64,000 nt of DNA from JAEUQQ01 sp963697285 (GCA_963697285.1 CAVONI010000012.1:1054001-1118000); one strand, 5' to 3'. Shown: positions 6,843 to 16,292, counted from the first letter of the stretch. Numbers and translations: made by a program. Notes: generated from the letters alone by a model not told the origin.

Positions 6843-8894
6843 CTATTGCGCGGCGGTCGGCTTCTTCTCGGGCTTCAGGTACGTGTCCCACCACCCCAGG
6901 TACCGCTGCAGGCGGTCGCGCTGGTAGCTCGGCATCGTCAGCCCATGGAACTGCCCCGGATAGATGACCAGCTTCGTGGTGACGCCGCGGCTCCGCAGCA
7001 TCTGGTACATCTGCTCGCCGCCCGCGATCGGCACGTTGAAGTCCTTCTCACCGCCCATGAACAGTGTCGGCGTCGTGATCTTCTCGCCCTGGAAGAAGGG
7101 ATACGAGACCTTCATCCACCGCTCGGCGCTCTTCCACGGCTGCCCCATCTCGAGGTCGTATTGCAGGATGTACTGGTCGATGCCGTAGATCGAGAACTGC
7201 AGCGAGCTGCCCGCGCCGCTCACGGCCGCCTTGAAGCGCTGGTCGGTCGCAATCGTGTAGTTGGTCAGGATGCCGCCGTAGCTCCATCCGCCGATGCCCA
7301 GCCGCGCCGGGTCGGCAATCCCCTTCGCCACCGCCGCATCCACCGCGCCGAGCAGGTCCACCACTTCCTTGTTGCCCCAGTCGCCGTAGATCGCCTTCTG
7401 GAACGCCGCCCCGCGGCCCGAACTCCCGCGGTAGTTCACCTCGAGCACGACGTAGCCGTTGGCCGCGAAGAGTTCACGGTCGAACGAGAACCCCCAGTCG
7501 TCCTGCCCGTTCGGCCCGCCGTGGATGTAGAGCAGCGTCGGATACTTCTGCCCCGCCACGTATCCCGCAGGCCTCGCGAGCATCGAGTGCACCTCGGTGC
7601 CGTCCTTGCTCGTCGAGCTCAGCTCCTCGACCGTCGAGAACTGCATCTCCTTCAGCCACGGGTCGTTCTGCGCCGACAGCTTGCGCAGGGCGCCCTTCTC
7701 GAACGCGTGAACCTCGTTGGGCATCGCCGGCGTTGACACCAGCACCGCGATCCCGCCGTCCTTGCCCACGCTCGGCGCCCCGACCACGTGCTTGCCGACA
7801 GCCAGCTTCTCGGGCGCACCGCCCGCCGATGGCACGCGCAGCAGGTAGCCGGCACGATCGTCATCGACCGAGACGACGATGGCCGTGCCGTCGGATGTCC
7901 AGGAGGGCGATTGCACCGGCCGGTCGAGTGACCCGGTGAGGATGGTCGGCGCGCCACCCGCCGCCGGCACCACCGCCAGCTTTGCCAGCGAGTACGCAGA
8001 GAACTTGTCCTCGTCGGTCACGAGCACGGCGATCCGCGTCCCGTCAGGGCTCCACGCCGGGCGCCCCTCCTCGGATTCGGCAGTCGTCGTCAGGCGCTTC
8101 GGCTCCGATCCCGCCTTCGCATCGATGACCCACAGGTCGCTGTTGTTCGTGCGATCGGGATCCGCGTGCGCGCGCTTGCTCAGGAAGGCGAGCCTCGTCC
8201 CGTCGGGTGACCACACCGGCGCCTCGTCATCCACGTCGCCCTTCGTCAGCACCTCGTGCTTCTTCGTGGCGATGTCGAAGACCGCGACGCGCGCATACAG
8301 CCGCACGAGGTATCCCTGGACGTCCTGCTTGAAGTGGTAGCGATCGATCTCGATGGGTGGCTTCGTCTTGCGCTTCCAGCCCTCCTTCTTCTCGGGATCG
8401 TCATTCGGGTCCTTGTCGTTCACCACCAGCGCAAGCCGCGTGCTGTCGGGCGACCACGCGTAGTCGGCGACGCCGCCGTCGATGTCGGTGAGCTTCACCG
8501 CCTCGCCGCCGGCGCGGTTGAGCAGCCACACCTGCGAGCCCTTCTTCTTCTCGTCCTCGTCGCCGCGCGAGGCGAGGAACGCGAGGTACTTGCCGTCCGG
8601 GCTCCAGCGTGGACGCGACTCGGAATCGGGCGACGAGGTGATCTGCACGTGCGTCCGGCCGTCCCACGACACCATCCAGACGTCGGTGTTGCGCTTGTCC
8701 TTCTCGGCGTCGATCGACATCACGGTGTAGGCAACCCATCCGCCCTCGGGCGAGCGCTGCGGATCGTTGACGACACGGACACGCGCGTGATCGTCGATCG
8801 AGAACGGCCTGGGAGTGGCGGGCTGTGCCGCAAGGCCAACGGGCAGAACGGCTGTCACCAGCAAGGCGCTGATGACCGACACTGTGGTGCGCAT
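6843..8894 (-). CDS. S9 family prolyl-oligopeptidase/dipeptidyl-peptidase, secreted
   Basis: A 683-residue exported serine peptidase. A signal peptide (residues 1-23, ending LAAQ) precedes a seven-bladed TolB/WD-like propeller with repeated WSPDG/WSPDS motifs (about 40-400). The alpha/beta-hydrolase peptidase domain follows, with GWSYGG (Ser538), GGEKD (Asp618) and GQFHG (His650). This is the acylaminoacyl-peptidase/DPP-like type that degrades short peptides in the periplasm. The open frame starts at 8924, but ATG 8894 has AGGAG at a good distance and opens the signal peptide. It is intact, unlike the second S9 gene at 24-27 kb. Confidence 0.92.
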   Translation of the reverse strand: MRTTVSVISALLVTAVLPVGLAAQPATPRPFSIDDHARVRVVNDPQRSPEGGWVAYTVMSIDAEKDKRNTDVWMVSWDGRTHVQITSSPDSESRPRWSPDGKYLAFLASRGDEDEKKKGSQVWLLNRAGGEAVKLTDIDGGVADYAWSPDSTRLALVVNDKDPNDDPEKKEGWKRKTKPPIEIDRYHFKQDVQGYLVRLYARVAVFDIATKKHEVLTKGDVDDEAPVWSPDGTRLAFLSKRAHADPDRTNNSDLWVIDAKAGSEPKRLTTTAESEEGRPAWSPDGTRIAVLVTDEDKFSAYSLAKLAVVPAAGGAPTILTGSLDRPVQSPSWTSDGTAIVVSVDDDRAGYLLRVPSAGGAPEKLAVGKHVVGAPSVGKDGGIAVLVSTPAMPNEVHAFEKGALRKLSAQNDPWLKEMQFSTVEELSSTSKDGTEVHSMLARPAGYVAGQKYPTLLYIHGGPNGQDDWGFSFDRELFAANGYVVLEVNYRGSSGRGAAFQKAIYGDWGNKEVVDLLGAVDAAVAKGIADPARLGIGGWSYGGILTNYTIATDQRFKAAVSGAGSSLQFSIYGIDQYILQYDLEMGQPWKSAERWMKVSYPFFQGEKITTPTLFMGGEKDFNVPIAGGEQMYQMLRSRGVTTKLVIYPGQFHGLTMPSYQRDRLQRYLGWWDTYLKPEKKPTAAQ

Positions 8895-9304
8895 GGAAGG
8901 GGCTCCTCGTGACATCGACGGCACGCAGCGGAACGAAAGCGCTTCACGCTAACACAGGATGGACGCCCCGGCACGGCGTGGAATCCGACGCCGAATGCGC
9001 ACTGCCCCCACGCGGTGGATGGCCCGCACACGGCCGCCGCCGGTTCGGGCCGACGCTCTGCAGGGAGCGCCCGCCGGGCTGGCTCCCACGGGCTCCCGTG
9101 CGAGAATGCGCTGCGGGTCGACCATCGCATTCGCCCGCGGATTGCCGAAGCCCTCGGCCTGACGCGACGGCAGTTGGTCAATCTGCGGAATTGCGCGCAC
9201 GAGCGGCCCGGACGTCTGGCGCGCTCGACCGGCGGCGATGGTAGTGCTACGGGGCGGCCGTCGCGCTCTCAACTCGTGTACAGGCTTCCCCAGGACCAAC
9301 ACGG
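8895..9304. other. 410-bp divergent gap without a recognisable gene
   Basis: This lies between the start of the S9 peptidase (minus) and the start of the 9305 gene (plus). The only reading frames are short, basic and lack conserved motifs or a credible ribosome site. No tRNA-like or repeat structure was seen. It must hold two divergent promoters, but none is convincing by eye. Confidence 0.5.
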
Positions 9305-10357
9305 ATGGACGAACGCACCGCTCAGACCGACCCTCCGGCGCAGGTCCTGCCCTTCGCACCCCGCCTTGCCCGCGTGTCGCCGCCGCGCTGGGCCATGGCT
9401 GCCATCCTGATGATCGGCCTGGGCCTCGGCTTCGCCGGCCAGCGGTTCCTGGAGGCTCCGGCAGAGGTGGCGTACGTGGCGGGAAGCGCGACGCCGCCTG
9501 CCTCGGCTCCGCCTGCCTCGGCCCCGCCTGCCGTGGCCCAGTTGCCCGACCGTGCGGATGTCGGCGAGGCTTCCCGGGAAGCAGCGTCGCCTGTCGGAGA
9601 GCGCGCGGCGCGCCAACTCCAACCGGCGCCGGCAGGTGGCGCGTCGAGCGCGGCGCCGCGTGCCGGGGGCCACGCGACACGGTTGGCACTCCGCGACGGG
9701 CACGGCGTGTTCGGGATCGAGCCTGACGCAACGCCCAGCGGCGTGGCCCGTTCGGTGGATCCCACGGTCGTCTCGATGGTGGCGGATGGCGCGGCCACCG
9801 GCGCGCTGCCGCTTCCGGCGTCGTTCGGACGGGTGCAGTCGCGCGCGGGTCGCCCCATGGGCGCTGCGCAACACCAGCATCGTCCCACCCCCGTGTCGCC
9901 GAGATCGACGTTCGTCAGGGACGGACAGCCCAGGTTCACCTGGGAAGCCCTCGCCGACGCGACGAGCTACGAAGTCGTCGTCATCGACGAAGACCTCGCT
10001 GTCGTTGCGGTCAGCGGCGACGTGCGTGCGACGACGTGGACGCCCGACGCGCCGCTGGCTCGTGGCGTCGTGCTGACGTGGCAGGTCACGGCGCTCACGC
10101 CGTCCGGCCGCGTGACGGCGCCTCAGCCGCCAGACGCCGAGGCCCGGTTCCAGGTGATGACCACCGTCGCGGCAGATGCCCTCGTGGCCGACCTCGCCCG
10201 GTGCGGCGAATCGCGCATCGCACGGGCGTTCGTCCTGGCCCGGGCCGGACTGATCGCTGACGCGACGCCCCTGTTCGAAGACGTCGCGGCCCAGAATCCC
10301 GGCGACGCGGTGGCCCGTCGCTGGCTGCAGGCCGCCCGGGCCAACCAGGGCCCCTGA
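9305..10357 (+). CDS. single-pass membrane protein with periplasmic fibronectin-like domain
   Basis: A 350-residue protein. A short cytosolic N-terminus is followed by a membrane segment (about 31-48, AMAAILMIGLGLGFAG), a long Ala/Pro linker with a tandem PASAPPASAPPA run, and then a beta-sandwich at about 200-285 (FTWEALADATSYEVVV ... LTWQVTAL). That pattern is seen in fibronectin-III-like domains of acidobacterial anti-sigma and TPR proteins. The last 60 residues are a TPR-like helical pair (ADATPLFEDVAAQNPGD). No zinc-finger anti-sigma motif is present, so a sigma-factor role is not supported. The gap to the HEXXH protease is 43 bases, suggesting an operon. Confidence 0.65.
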   Translation: MDERTAQTDPPAQVLPFAPRLARVSPPRWAMAAILMIGLGLGFAGQRFLEAPAEVAYVAGSATPPASAPPASAPPAVAQLPDRADVGEASREAASPVGERAARQLQPAPAGGASSAAPRAGGHATRLALRDGHGVFGIEPDATPSGVARSVDPTVVSMVADGAATGALPLPASFGRVQSRAGRPMGAAQHQHRPTPVSPRSTFVRDGQPRFTWEALADATSYEVVVIDEDLAVVAVSGDVRATTWTPDAPLARGVVLTWQVTALTPSGRVTAPQPPDAEARFQVMTTVAADALVADLARCGESRIARAFVLARAGLIADATPLFEDVAAQNPGDAVARRWLQAARANQGP

Positions 10358-10400
10358 CGGCGACAGTGCGGTAGACTGCGATCTTGGTCCGGAGTCCCGC

Positions 10401-12338
10401 GTGCCTGATGCACCTATCCAACCGCGAAGCCCTTTCGCCGCGCGCCTGAGGGCCGGCACCAGCTGCCTGGCCATCGTGATCGCCCTGGTGGGCGTCGGCC
10501 TCGCGACGCCCGCGGCGGCAGCGCCCACGTGGCGCACGACCGCGTCCAGGCACTTCACGGCCATCGGTGATGCGAGCGACGCGCGGCTGCGCGAGGTGCT
10601 GGTGCGGCTCGAGCAGTTCCGCGAGGTCCTGCGCCGCGTCTCGCCAAACCTGAACCTCACGCCCGCCCTGCCGATCGTCGTCGTCGTCTTCGACAGCCAG
10701 CGATCGCTCGAGCCGTTCGCGCCCCTCTTCGAGGGACGCCCCATCCAGCTGGGCGGCGCCTACGTTGGAGGCGTCACCGCACATTTCGTCGCGCTCGACG
10801 TGGGACGCGGGGCCGTCGCCTATCCCGTCGTCTTCCACGAGTTCACGCACCTGTTCCTTCGCACGACGCTCGCCGATGTCCCGGTGTGGTTCAACGAAGG
10901 CCTGGCAGGGTTCTACGAGACGTTCGAGCTGGGTGCCGGCAACAGGAGCGCGACGATTGGACGTGCCAGCGGACAGCACGTGAACGCCCTGCGCGAGCGG
11001 ATGCTGCCACTCGAGGAACTGCTCGGCGTCACGCAGGCGTCGCCGCTCTACAACGAAGGCGACCGGCGCTCGGTCTTCTATGCGCAGTCGTGGGCGCTGA
11101 CGCACTACCTGATGATCGGGAACCCTGCGCGCAGCCGGCAGTTGCCCGCCTACCTTCAGGCCCTCATCGACGGCGTCGACGAGCCAACGGCGTTCGCCAC
11201 CGCCTTCGGGGCCACCACGTCGCAGATTGAAGGCGAACTCACGGCGTACGTCCGCAACGTGCTGTTCACGGCGGTGAAGTACGACCTGCAGGACACCGTC
11301 GGCGAGCTGAGCGTCCCGAAGTCTGTGCCGATGAGCGATGCCGACGCGACGACCCTGCTCGCCGAGCTCCAGTACATGGTCAAGCGCAAGGACGAGGCGC
11401 GGTCGCGCCTCGAGGCGGCCCTGCGCGAGGATCATGATCACCCGGGTCTGCTGCGCACGCGCGCGCTGTTCGACATCCTCGACGAGCGTCCCGAGAACGC
11501 GATCGCCACGCTCGAGCCCCTGATCGCGCTGCGCACGGCCGATGCCGCCACGCTGGAAGTTGCGGCGCGCGCCTACCTGGCGCCGCGCGTCGATCTCGTG
11601 GCCCCCGGCGACATCGACGCCGCCCAGGTCAAGGCGCGCGACCTGCTCACACGCGTGGTGGCGCGCGATCCCCGGCGCGCGACCGCGCACGAGATGCTGG
11701 CGCGGCTGCACTTGCGGCGCGACGGCGACGCACGGCTCGCCGAGTTGCACGCGCGCACGGCCTTGTCACTGGCTCCCGTTCGGAGCGACGTGCTGTTCGT
11801 CATCGCCGACGCGCTCGTCAAGCAGGAGAAGTTCGCGGAGGCGCGCGCCACGCTGGGCGGATACCTGGCGCGCACGCGCGACAAGATCCGGCGCGAGCGC
11901 ATCCGCGCGCACATGGCGCGCATCGCCGACTACGAGAAGCGTCTGGCAGACGCGCGCGCCGCCAACCATGCGTTGCCGCAGCAACCGGGCCCGGCAACAG
12001 ACGACTCCCTGCCCGATGGCGCCTCGCGACTCGTTCCGGTGTTCAGGGAACTGCAGGGCGAGGAGGTTCGCGTCGAGGCGGCACTCGTTGCCCTCGAATG
12101 CAACGGGACAGATGTGACGGTCGTGGCTGATACCGCAGAGGGGCGGCTGCGTTTTCCCGCCACTCCCCTCTCGGCCATCGCGTTCATCACGTATCGTCCA
12201 GACATTGGCGGCGACGTCGCCTGCGGGCCGCTCACCGCCGCTGAGAAGGTCCTGATCACGTGGAAGCCCTCGGAGGGGGCCATCACGCCCTCGGCCCTGC
12301 AGGGCGCGGTCGTCGCGATCGAATTCCCCCCGTTGTAG
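10401..12338 (+). CDS. secreted HEXXH metallopeptidase (peptidase MA-like) with TPR region
   Basis: A 645-residue exported protein. A signal peptide (about residues 12-40) precedes a gluzincin-type active site: HEFTH near residue 149, with the third ligand probably in WFNEGLAGFYE about 22 residues later. This matches DUF1570/peptidase-MA-like proteins. Residues 320-540 are helical repeats resembling TPRs (DARSRLEAALRED, LLTRVVARDPRRATAHEMLA). The C-terminal 90 residues are a beta-rich module. The start is GTG 10401 with GGAG upstream; TAGACT lies at 10372-10377. It is probably cotranscribed with 9305-10357, and udk follows 15 bases later. The peptide substrate is unknown. Confidence 0.75.
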   Translation: MPDAPIQPRSPFAARLRAGTSCLAIVIALVGVGLATPAAAAPTWRTTASRHFTAIGDASDARLREVLVRLEQFREVLRRVSPNLNLTPALPIVVVVFDSQRSLEPFAPLFEGRPIQLGGAYVGGVTAHFVALDVGRGAVAYPVVFHEFTHLFLRTTLADVPVWFNEGLAGFYETFELGAGNRSATIGRASGQHVNALRERMLPLEELLGVTQASPLYNEGDRRSVFYAQSWALTHYLMIGNPARSRQLPAYLQALIDGVDEPTAFATAFGATTSQIEGELTAYVRNVLFTAVKYDLQDTVGELSVPKSVPMSDADATTLLAELQYMVKRKDEARSRLEAALREDHDHPGLLRTRALFDILDERPENAIATLEPLIALRTADAATLEVAARAYLAPRVDLVAPGDIDAAQVKARDLLTRVVARDPRRATAHEMLARLHLRRDGDARLAELHARTALSLAPVRSDVLFVIADALVKQEKFAEARATLGGYLARTRDKIRRERIRAHMARIADYEKRLADARAANHALPQQPGPATDDSLPDGASRLVPVFRELQGEEVRVEAALVALECNGTDVTVVADTAEGRLRFPATPLSAIAFITYRPDIGGDVACGPLTAAEKVLITWKPSEGAITPSALQGAVVAIEFPPL

Positions 12339-12353
12339 GGCACACTACTCGGC

Positions 12354-12983
12354 ATGTCGCGTCCCGCACCCATCGTCATCGGCGTCGCCGGCGGATCCGG
12401 TTCAGGCAAGACCACGGTCGTCCGCCGGATCGTCGAGAGCCTCGGCGACGAGCACGTCACCGTGCTCGAGCACGATCGCTACTACCGTGACCGGCCCGAC
12501 CTGAGGCTCGAAGAACGGGCGGCACTGAACTACGACCATCCTGATTCGCTCGAGACCGACCTGATGGTCGAGCACGTCCGTGCCCTCCGGAACGGGCAGG
12601 CGGTCGACATTCCGGTCTACGACTTTGCCCGCTACGCGCGGCGGCAGGCCACTGAGACCATCGAACCGCGCCAGGCGGTCATCGTCGAAGGCATCCTGAT
12701 CTACGCCGATGCTCCGCTGCGCACCTTGATCGATGTCAAGGTCTTCGTCGACACGGACGACGACATCCGCTTCATCCGGCGGCTCAGGCGTGACGTCGCC
12801 GAACGGGGCCGGACGATGGAGTCGGTCATCGAGCAGTACCTGCACACGGTGAAGCCGATGCACCTCGACTTCGTCGAGCCGAGCAAGCGCTACGCCGATG
12901 TGATCATCCCCCGGGGCGGGCACAACACCGTGGCCATCGACCTGCTCATGCAGATGATCCGGGGCCTCGCGCCGCGCGCGTGA
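12354..12983 (+). CDS. udk: uridine kinase
   Basis: A 209-residue uridine/cytidine kinase of the salvage pathway (uridine + ATP or GTP to UMP). The Walker A motif GGSGSGKT is at 13-20. It is followed by the family's EHDRYYRD, LNYDHPDSLETD, IPVYDFARYAR, VIVEGILIYAD, VFVDTDDDIRFIRRLRRDV and ERGRTMESVIEQY segments. The length matches E. coli Udk (213). ATG 12354 lies just after the preceding stop, with no strong ribosome site but a weak CACACT 7 nt upstream. The assignment is secure. Confidence 0.95.
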   Translation: MSRPAPIVIGVAGGSGSGKTTVVRRIVESLGDEHVTVLEHDRYYRDRPDLRLEERAALNYDHPDSLETDLMVEHVRALRNGQAVDIPVYDFARYARRQATETIEPRQAVIVEGILIYADAPLRTLIDVKVFVDTDDDIRFIRRLRRDVAERGRTMESVIEQYLHTVKPMHLDFVEPSKRYADVIIPRGGHNTVAIDLLMQMIRGLAPRA

Positions 12984-13098
12984 GGCGCCGGTGTCCCGGC
13001 CCTGGGAGGCCGTCGTCGTTGGGGACAGTGCTCGTTGAGTGAAACCGACGGGCCATCCGTGGCGGGTGTTCCGGATGTGCCAAAAGCGACATCGCGCG

Positions 13099-13114
13099 TG
13101 GCGTGGGTCTTGCA
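13099..13114 (+). promoter_or_regulatory. possible sigma54 (-24/-12) promoter
   Basis: TGGC at 13099-13102 and TTGCA at 13110-13114 have the canonical GG-N10-GC spacing. The central CACG is replaced by CGTG. A start near 13125 would give a 40-nt leader to the ATG at 13166. Confidence 0.3.
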
Positions 13115-13165
13115 AAGTATCTTCGCACCGTCGCAGAACGCGGCGACGGCCCTCAGGAGGACGAC

Positions 13166-14082
13166 ATGATGACGGCTTCTGCCAACTTGCACCCTTCGCC
13201 GCGGCGACTCCGCGTACCCCTGGTGTTGCTGGTCGCCCTGGCGGCCGCGGCGCCGGCCTTGGCTCAGGACCGCGCGACGCTTGTGCTCCGGAGCAACAAC
13301 GAGCGCGTCACTGGTCAGTTTGAAGATCTGAACAACGATACGGTCTACATCCGCGTGAGTCTTCACGACCAGCGGCGCGTGCCACTGAGCAGCATCGCGG
13401 TCATCGACTTCACGGGTGGCGGGCAGAACCTCCCGAACGGCGAGGAGGCCGAAGCGCGCGGCGCGGAGCACCTGCTCGTGACGCGCGATGGCGCGATGAC
13501 GCGCGGCCGCCTGCTCAACATCGAAGGGGGCGAGGGCTCGAGCAAGCCGGGTGAATCGCGGACTGTCTCGTTCAGAACGGCCGGGGGCCAGGAACGTCGG
13601 TTGCGGCCCGCCGACATTGCGCGGGTCTATCTCGGAAACTACACGGGCGGCCAGGCGCGTGCGGATCGATCCCGGCGGAGCCTGAAATCACCACGCAAGG
13701 GGGCACCGGCATCGCGGTGCTGGCCAGCCAGCCGTGGACGCGGACCGGAATCATGGTCCAGGAAGGCGACATGGTGACCTTCACCGCCAGCGGACAGATC
13801 AGACTCAGCAGCGATGCCAACGACGTCGCCACGCCGAGCGGAGCGCGGTCAGGACGTCAGGCCCTGAATGCGCCGGTCCCGGGCGTGCTGGCCGGCGCGC
13901 TGCTCGGACGCGTGGGCAACTCGACTTTCGGCATCGGCGAACAGACGCAACCGCTGCGCATGCCGGCCAGCGGTGAGTTGCTTCTCGGCATCAACGACGA
14001 TGCCCACGGCGACAACCGCGGCCAGTTCAACGTCGACGTCCAGGTCAACCGCACCACGACCAACCGCCGCCGTCCCCGCTGA
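13166..14082 (+). pseudogene. exported beta-rich protein of unknown function, one frameshift
   Basis: A signal peptide (MMTASANLHP ... APALAQ, about 34 residues) with a very good ribosome site (AGGAGG five bases before ATG 13166) leads into a beta-rich domain (TLVLRSNNERVTGQFEDLNN, RVPLSSIAVIDF). The frame then breaks at about 13665-13675 and resumes one frame over as PAEPEITTQGGTGIAVLASQ, running to the TGA at 14080-14082. The second half (GIMVQEGDMVTFTASGQI ... LLLGINDD) resembles the galactose-binding-like LecA/PA-IL fold. One missing C in the CCC at 13671-13673 would restore a single protein of about 305 residues, so a sequence error is as likely as real decay. The stop codon overlaps palindrome P1 copy 3. 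Confidence 0.65.
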
Positions 14083-14103
14083 ATTGGGGTCAGACCCCAA
14101 TTC
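14081..14103. repeat. palindrome family P1, copy 3 (23 nt)
   Basis: GAATTGGGGTC mirrored around A; a perfect palindrome. Its first two bases are the last two of the preceding gene's TGA stop. It lies in a convergent gap and is paired with copy 4 about 100 bp away. Confidence 0.9.
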
Positions 14104-14201
14104 CCGAAAGTTGTCGGCAGGGAAACAGCAAATGGCGCGGGAATGCGGACGAGGATGACACCCGCCGGTGTCGATTTCGGCCACTCAACCGCGCTGAGCC
14201 A

Positions 14202-14228
14202 GCCAATTGGGGTCAGACCCCAATTGGC
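14202..14228. repeat. palindrome family P1, copy 4 (27 nt, longest)
   Basis: The arm GCCAATTGGGGTC is mirrored around A with no mismatch. It lies 43 bp downstream of the DedA gene's stop codon (minus strand) and could form a strong hairpin in either transcript. Confidence 0.9.
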
Positions 14229-14270
14229 GACGGTGTCACCGGGGGTTGTCGGGAATCCGGGGGGGACGTA

Positions 14271-14936
14271 TCACGGGCGCACCGTGGTGCGTCCCTGCGC
14301 GGTGCGGGACTTGATCAACTCGAACGCCATCGGCATCACCGACACGACTACGATGCCCAGCGCCACGAGCGAGAAGTTCTCCTTCACGACCGGCACGTTG
14401 CCGAAGGCATAGCCGGCCCCGACGCAGACGCCCACCCACACCACCGCACCGACGACGTTGTAGAACGCGAAGGTCACGTAGGTCATCGCGCCGGCCCCGG
14501 CGACGAACGGCACGAACGTGCGAACGATCGGCACGAAACGCCCGAGGACCACGGCCTTGCCCCCGTATTTCTCGAAGAAGGCGTGCGCCCGGTCGAGGTG
14601 ATCGCGATTCAGCAGGCGATGCAGGGTGCTGTTCGCGTCGTGCGCCCTGAACACCCGTGGACCGATGTAGTGGCCGACCGAGTAGTTGACGGCATCCCCG
14701 AGGATGGCGGCCACGAGCAGCAGGCTCGAGGCAATCACCGGGTTCATCACGCCCGTGGCCGACAACGCGCCCACCGTGAACAGCAGCGAGTCGCCCGGCA
14801 GGAACGGCGTGACCACCAGGCCTGTTTCGGCAAACACGATCAGGAAGAGCAGCCCGTAGACCCATGGGCCGTATGCCGTGACGAACTCGGCGAGGTGGGC
14901 GTCGAGGTGGATGAAGAGATCGATGACCTGTGCCAT
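14271..14936 (-). CDS. DedA-family membrane protein
   Basis: A 221-residue polytopic inner-membrane protein of the DedA/SNARE-associated (VTT) superfamily, implicated in undecaprenyl-phosphate or phospholipid flipping. Family motifs are present: E and TPFLPGDSLLF in the first re-entrant region (about 37-52), then KYGGKAVVLGRFVPIVRTF with the conserved Arg pair (about 124-142) and VPFVAGAGAM. Four to five hydrophobic segments are visible and the length is typical. It starts at ATG 14936. The neighbouring CBM9-like gene is 21 bases upstream on the same strand, so they may share a transcript. Confidence 0.92.
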   Translation of the reverse strand: MAQVIDLFIHLDAHLAEFVTAYGPWVYGLLFLIVFAETGLVVTPFLPGDSLLFTVGALSATGVMNPVIASSLLLVAAILGDAVNYSVGHYIGPRVFRAHDANSTLHRLLNRDHLDRAHAFFEKYGGKAVVLGRFVPIVRTFVPFVAGAGAMTYVTFAFYNVVGAVVWVGVCVGAGYAFGNVPVVKENFSLVALGIVVVSVMPMAFELIKSRTAQGRTTVRP

Positions 14937-14957
14937 GAAGATGTGGTGACCCGGCGA

Positions 14958-15710
14958 TCAGCAGAAGCGCAGATCGCGAAAGGCGTGCGTGTCATGAAAG
15001 CTCGGACCCGCCGGCACCGACCACGCGGCGTAAATGGCATCGCGGTCGGGATCGGACGGCCCGTGCGGTCGTTCGATGCGGAAGACGTTGAAGCGCCAGC
15101 GGTCGCCCCGGCGCGGCGGAATGCGCCCGGCGGCCCGCGGCCCCAGGCTGGCGAGTCCCTGCCACGGAATCGTGAGATCGACCGACCAGCCCGTCGGCTC
15201 GCCCGTGGCACCCCGCGCGATCGCGACCGCCGACGTCACCCCTTCGCAGTCCCACGTGGCGTCGGAGTCGAGCGCTGGCCAGGGCGTCCTGACGATCAGG
15301 TCACAGATCGCGTTGGCCGGGTTCACCTCGAACTCGGCGTAGTCGCGTCCACGACCTTCGGGGTCGAGGAACAACTCGACGACTTCCTCTTCCCACATCC
15401 GCCCGTCGCGGGTCGTGATGGTGAACCACGGGGCGGCGTCCACCGCGTCGAAGCGTGCATACAGGGCCGTGTCGTCCCACGCAGCGCGGAACGTCGTGTA
15501 GGCAGCGCGTGGCCCCCACCCGATTGCGGGGACCGTCGCCCACCACGGCCGATCGACGGCGCCACGCGCGCCCTCGAGGTGCGGAACGTCGTACGCCTCG
15601 GGCGTCACGACAGTGGAATCGCTGTACATCACGGCCATGGCGGGTGCGGACGGAAGTGCCACGTGAACGGGGAGGCCGTCACCAGGCGCGGACGCGGCCG
15701 GTGTCGACAT
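14958..15710 (-). CDS. CBM9-like (carbohydrate-binding family 9) beta-sandwich protein
   Basis: A 250-residue single-domain protein of the family-9 carbohydrate-binding type. Typical elements are WWATVPAIGWGPRAAYTTFR, the strand ALYARFDAVD, the EEEVVELFLDPEGRGRDYAE block that usually ligates calcium, and FNVFRIERPHG near the C-terminus. There is no signal peptide, so it is either cytosolic or misannotated at its start; an internal Met at about residue 25 is possible. The start at 15710 overlaps the DUF882 gene's end by 32 bases, which supports translational coupling. The ligand is unknown; bacterial homologues sit near envelope or sugar genes. Confidence 0.75.
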   Translation of the reverse strand: MSTPAASAPGDGLPVHVALPSAPAMAVMYSDSTVVTPEAYDVPHLEGARGAVDRPWWATVPAIGWGPRAAYTTFRAAWDDTALYARFDAVDAAPWFTITTRDGRMWEEEVVELFLDPEGRGRDYAEFEVNPANAICDLIVRTPWPALDSDATWDCEGVTSAVAIARGATGEPTGWSVDLTIPWQGLASLGPRAAGRIPPRRGDRWRFNVFRIERPHGPSDPDRDAIYAAWSVPAGPSFHDTHAFRDLRFC

Positions 15711-16245
15711 GCACGAAGTTCGAGGCCGGATAGAACCCCACCCCGCCGCGCCTCAGCGCGAGCGCATGGTCGCGGAGCGTGCTCAGCTCGAGGCCCGGCA
15801 CGCGGATGTCGATGGCCTTGCCGTCCATGTGCAGGCTGTGAGACGCCACGCCACCGCTGAGTCCGCGCAGGCGCGCGTTCGTCTCGGGCGAGCGATACGC
15901 CGAGATGACGTGGAACAACGGCGCACCGTTGGCCTTCGTCGCGATCGCGTGCAGGAGGTCGTAGAGCGCGGGCTCGATGGGATGCTGCGCACCCGTGTAG
16001 TGATCACGCATGTAACGCTGCAGTTCCGACAGCGCCGTAGACACGTACTCGCCGCCGATCTTGTAGGTGATCGAGAGGGCCTCGTTGGTGTGCGTGTGGA
16101 CGAATGCCAGCGAGCGGGTGCTCACCCCCGCGGCCAGGCTTTCGATCGGCGTCGCGAGCGCACCGGCACACGCTGCGCCAAGAACGCGCAGGCACACGCG
16201 GCGCGAGACGCGGCCGGGGTCGGTCGGGGGGGGCAGGGGCGTCAT
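15679..16245 (-). CDS. DUF882/M15-like murein endopeptidase (YcbK/MepK family)
   Basis: A 188-residue exported protein of the YcbK/MepK family, zinc endopeptidases that cut peptidoglycan cross-links, including 3-3 links in E. coli. A twin-arginine-like signal (VSRRVCLRVLGAACAGALA) occupies residues 13-35. Metal and active-site motifs are SLHMDGKAIDIRVPG (His, Asp) and FVHVDTGRVRAW near the C-terminus. The ATG at 16245 has GAGG upstream; the longer frame reading from 16707 is not credible because it crosses the divergent transpeptidase gene. It is divergent from the L,D-transpeptidase with only 54 bases between starts. In E. coli, ycbK also sits beside ycbB. Confidence 0.88.
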   Translation of the reverse strand: MTPLPPPTDPGRVSRRVCLRVLGAACAGALATPIESLAAGVSTRSLAFVHTHTNEALSITYKIGGEYVSTALSELQRYMRDHYTGAQHPIEPALYDLLHAIATKANGAPLFHVISAYRSPETNARLRGLSGGVASHSLHMDGKAIDIRVPGLELSTLRDHALALRRGGVGFYPASNFVHVDTGRVRAW

Positions 16246-16286
16246 CGCGGCGCCCTCGATTATGCCAGAGACGCCGTCGCCTTCGA

Positions 16287-16292
16287 TAGAAT
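16287..16292 (+). promoter_or_regulatory. putative -10 box for a leaderless L,D-transpeptidase transcript
   Basis: TAGAAT (5 of 6 to TATAAT), 7 nt upstream of ATG 16300. It overlaps the alternative ATG at 16291, so that start is unlikely to be used. Confidence 0.45.

Noticed and set aside
9015..9410. 131-residue frame (IAEALGLTRRQLVNLRNCA)
   Set aside because: It overlaps the 9305 gene in another frame, and only a short helix-like piece looks ordered.
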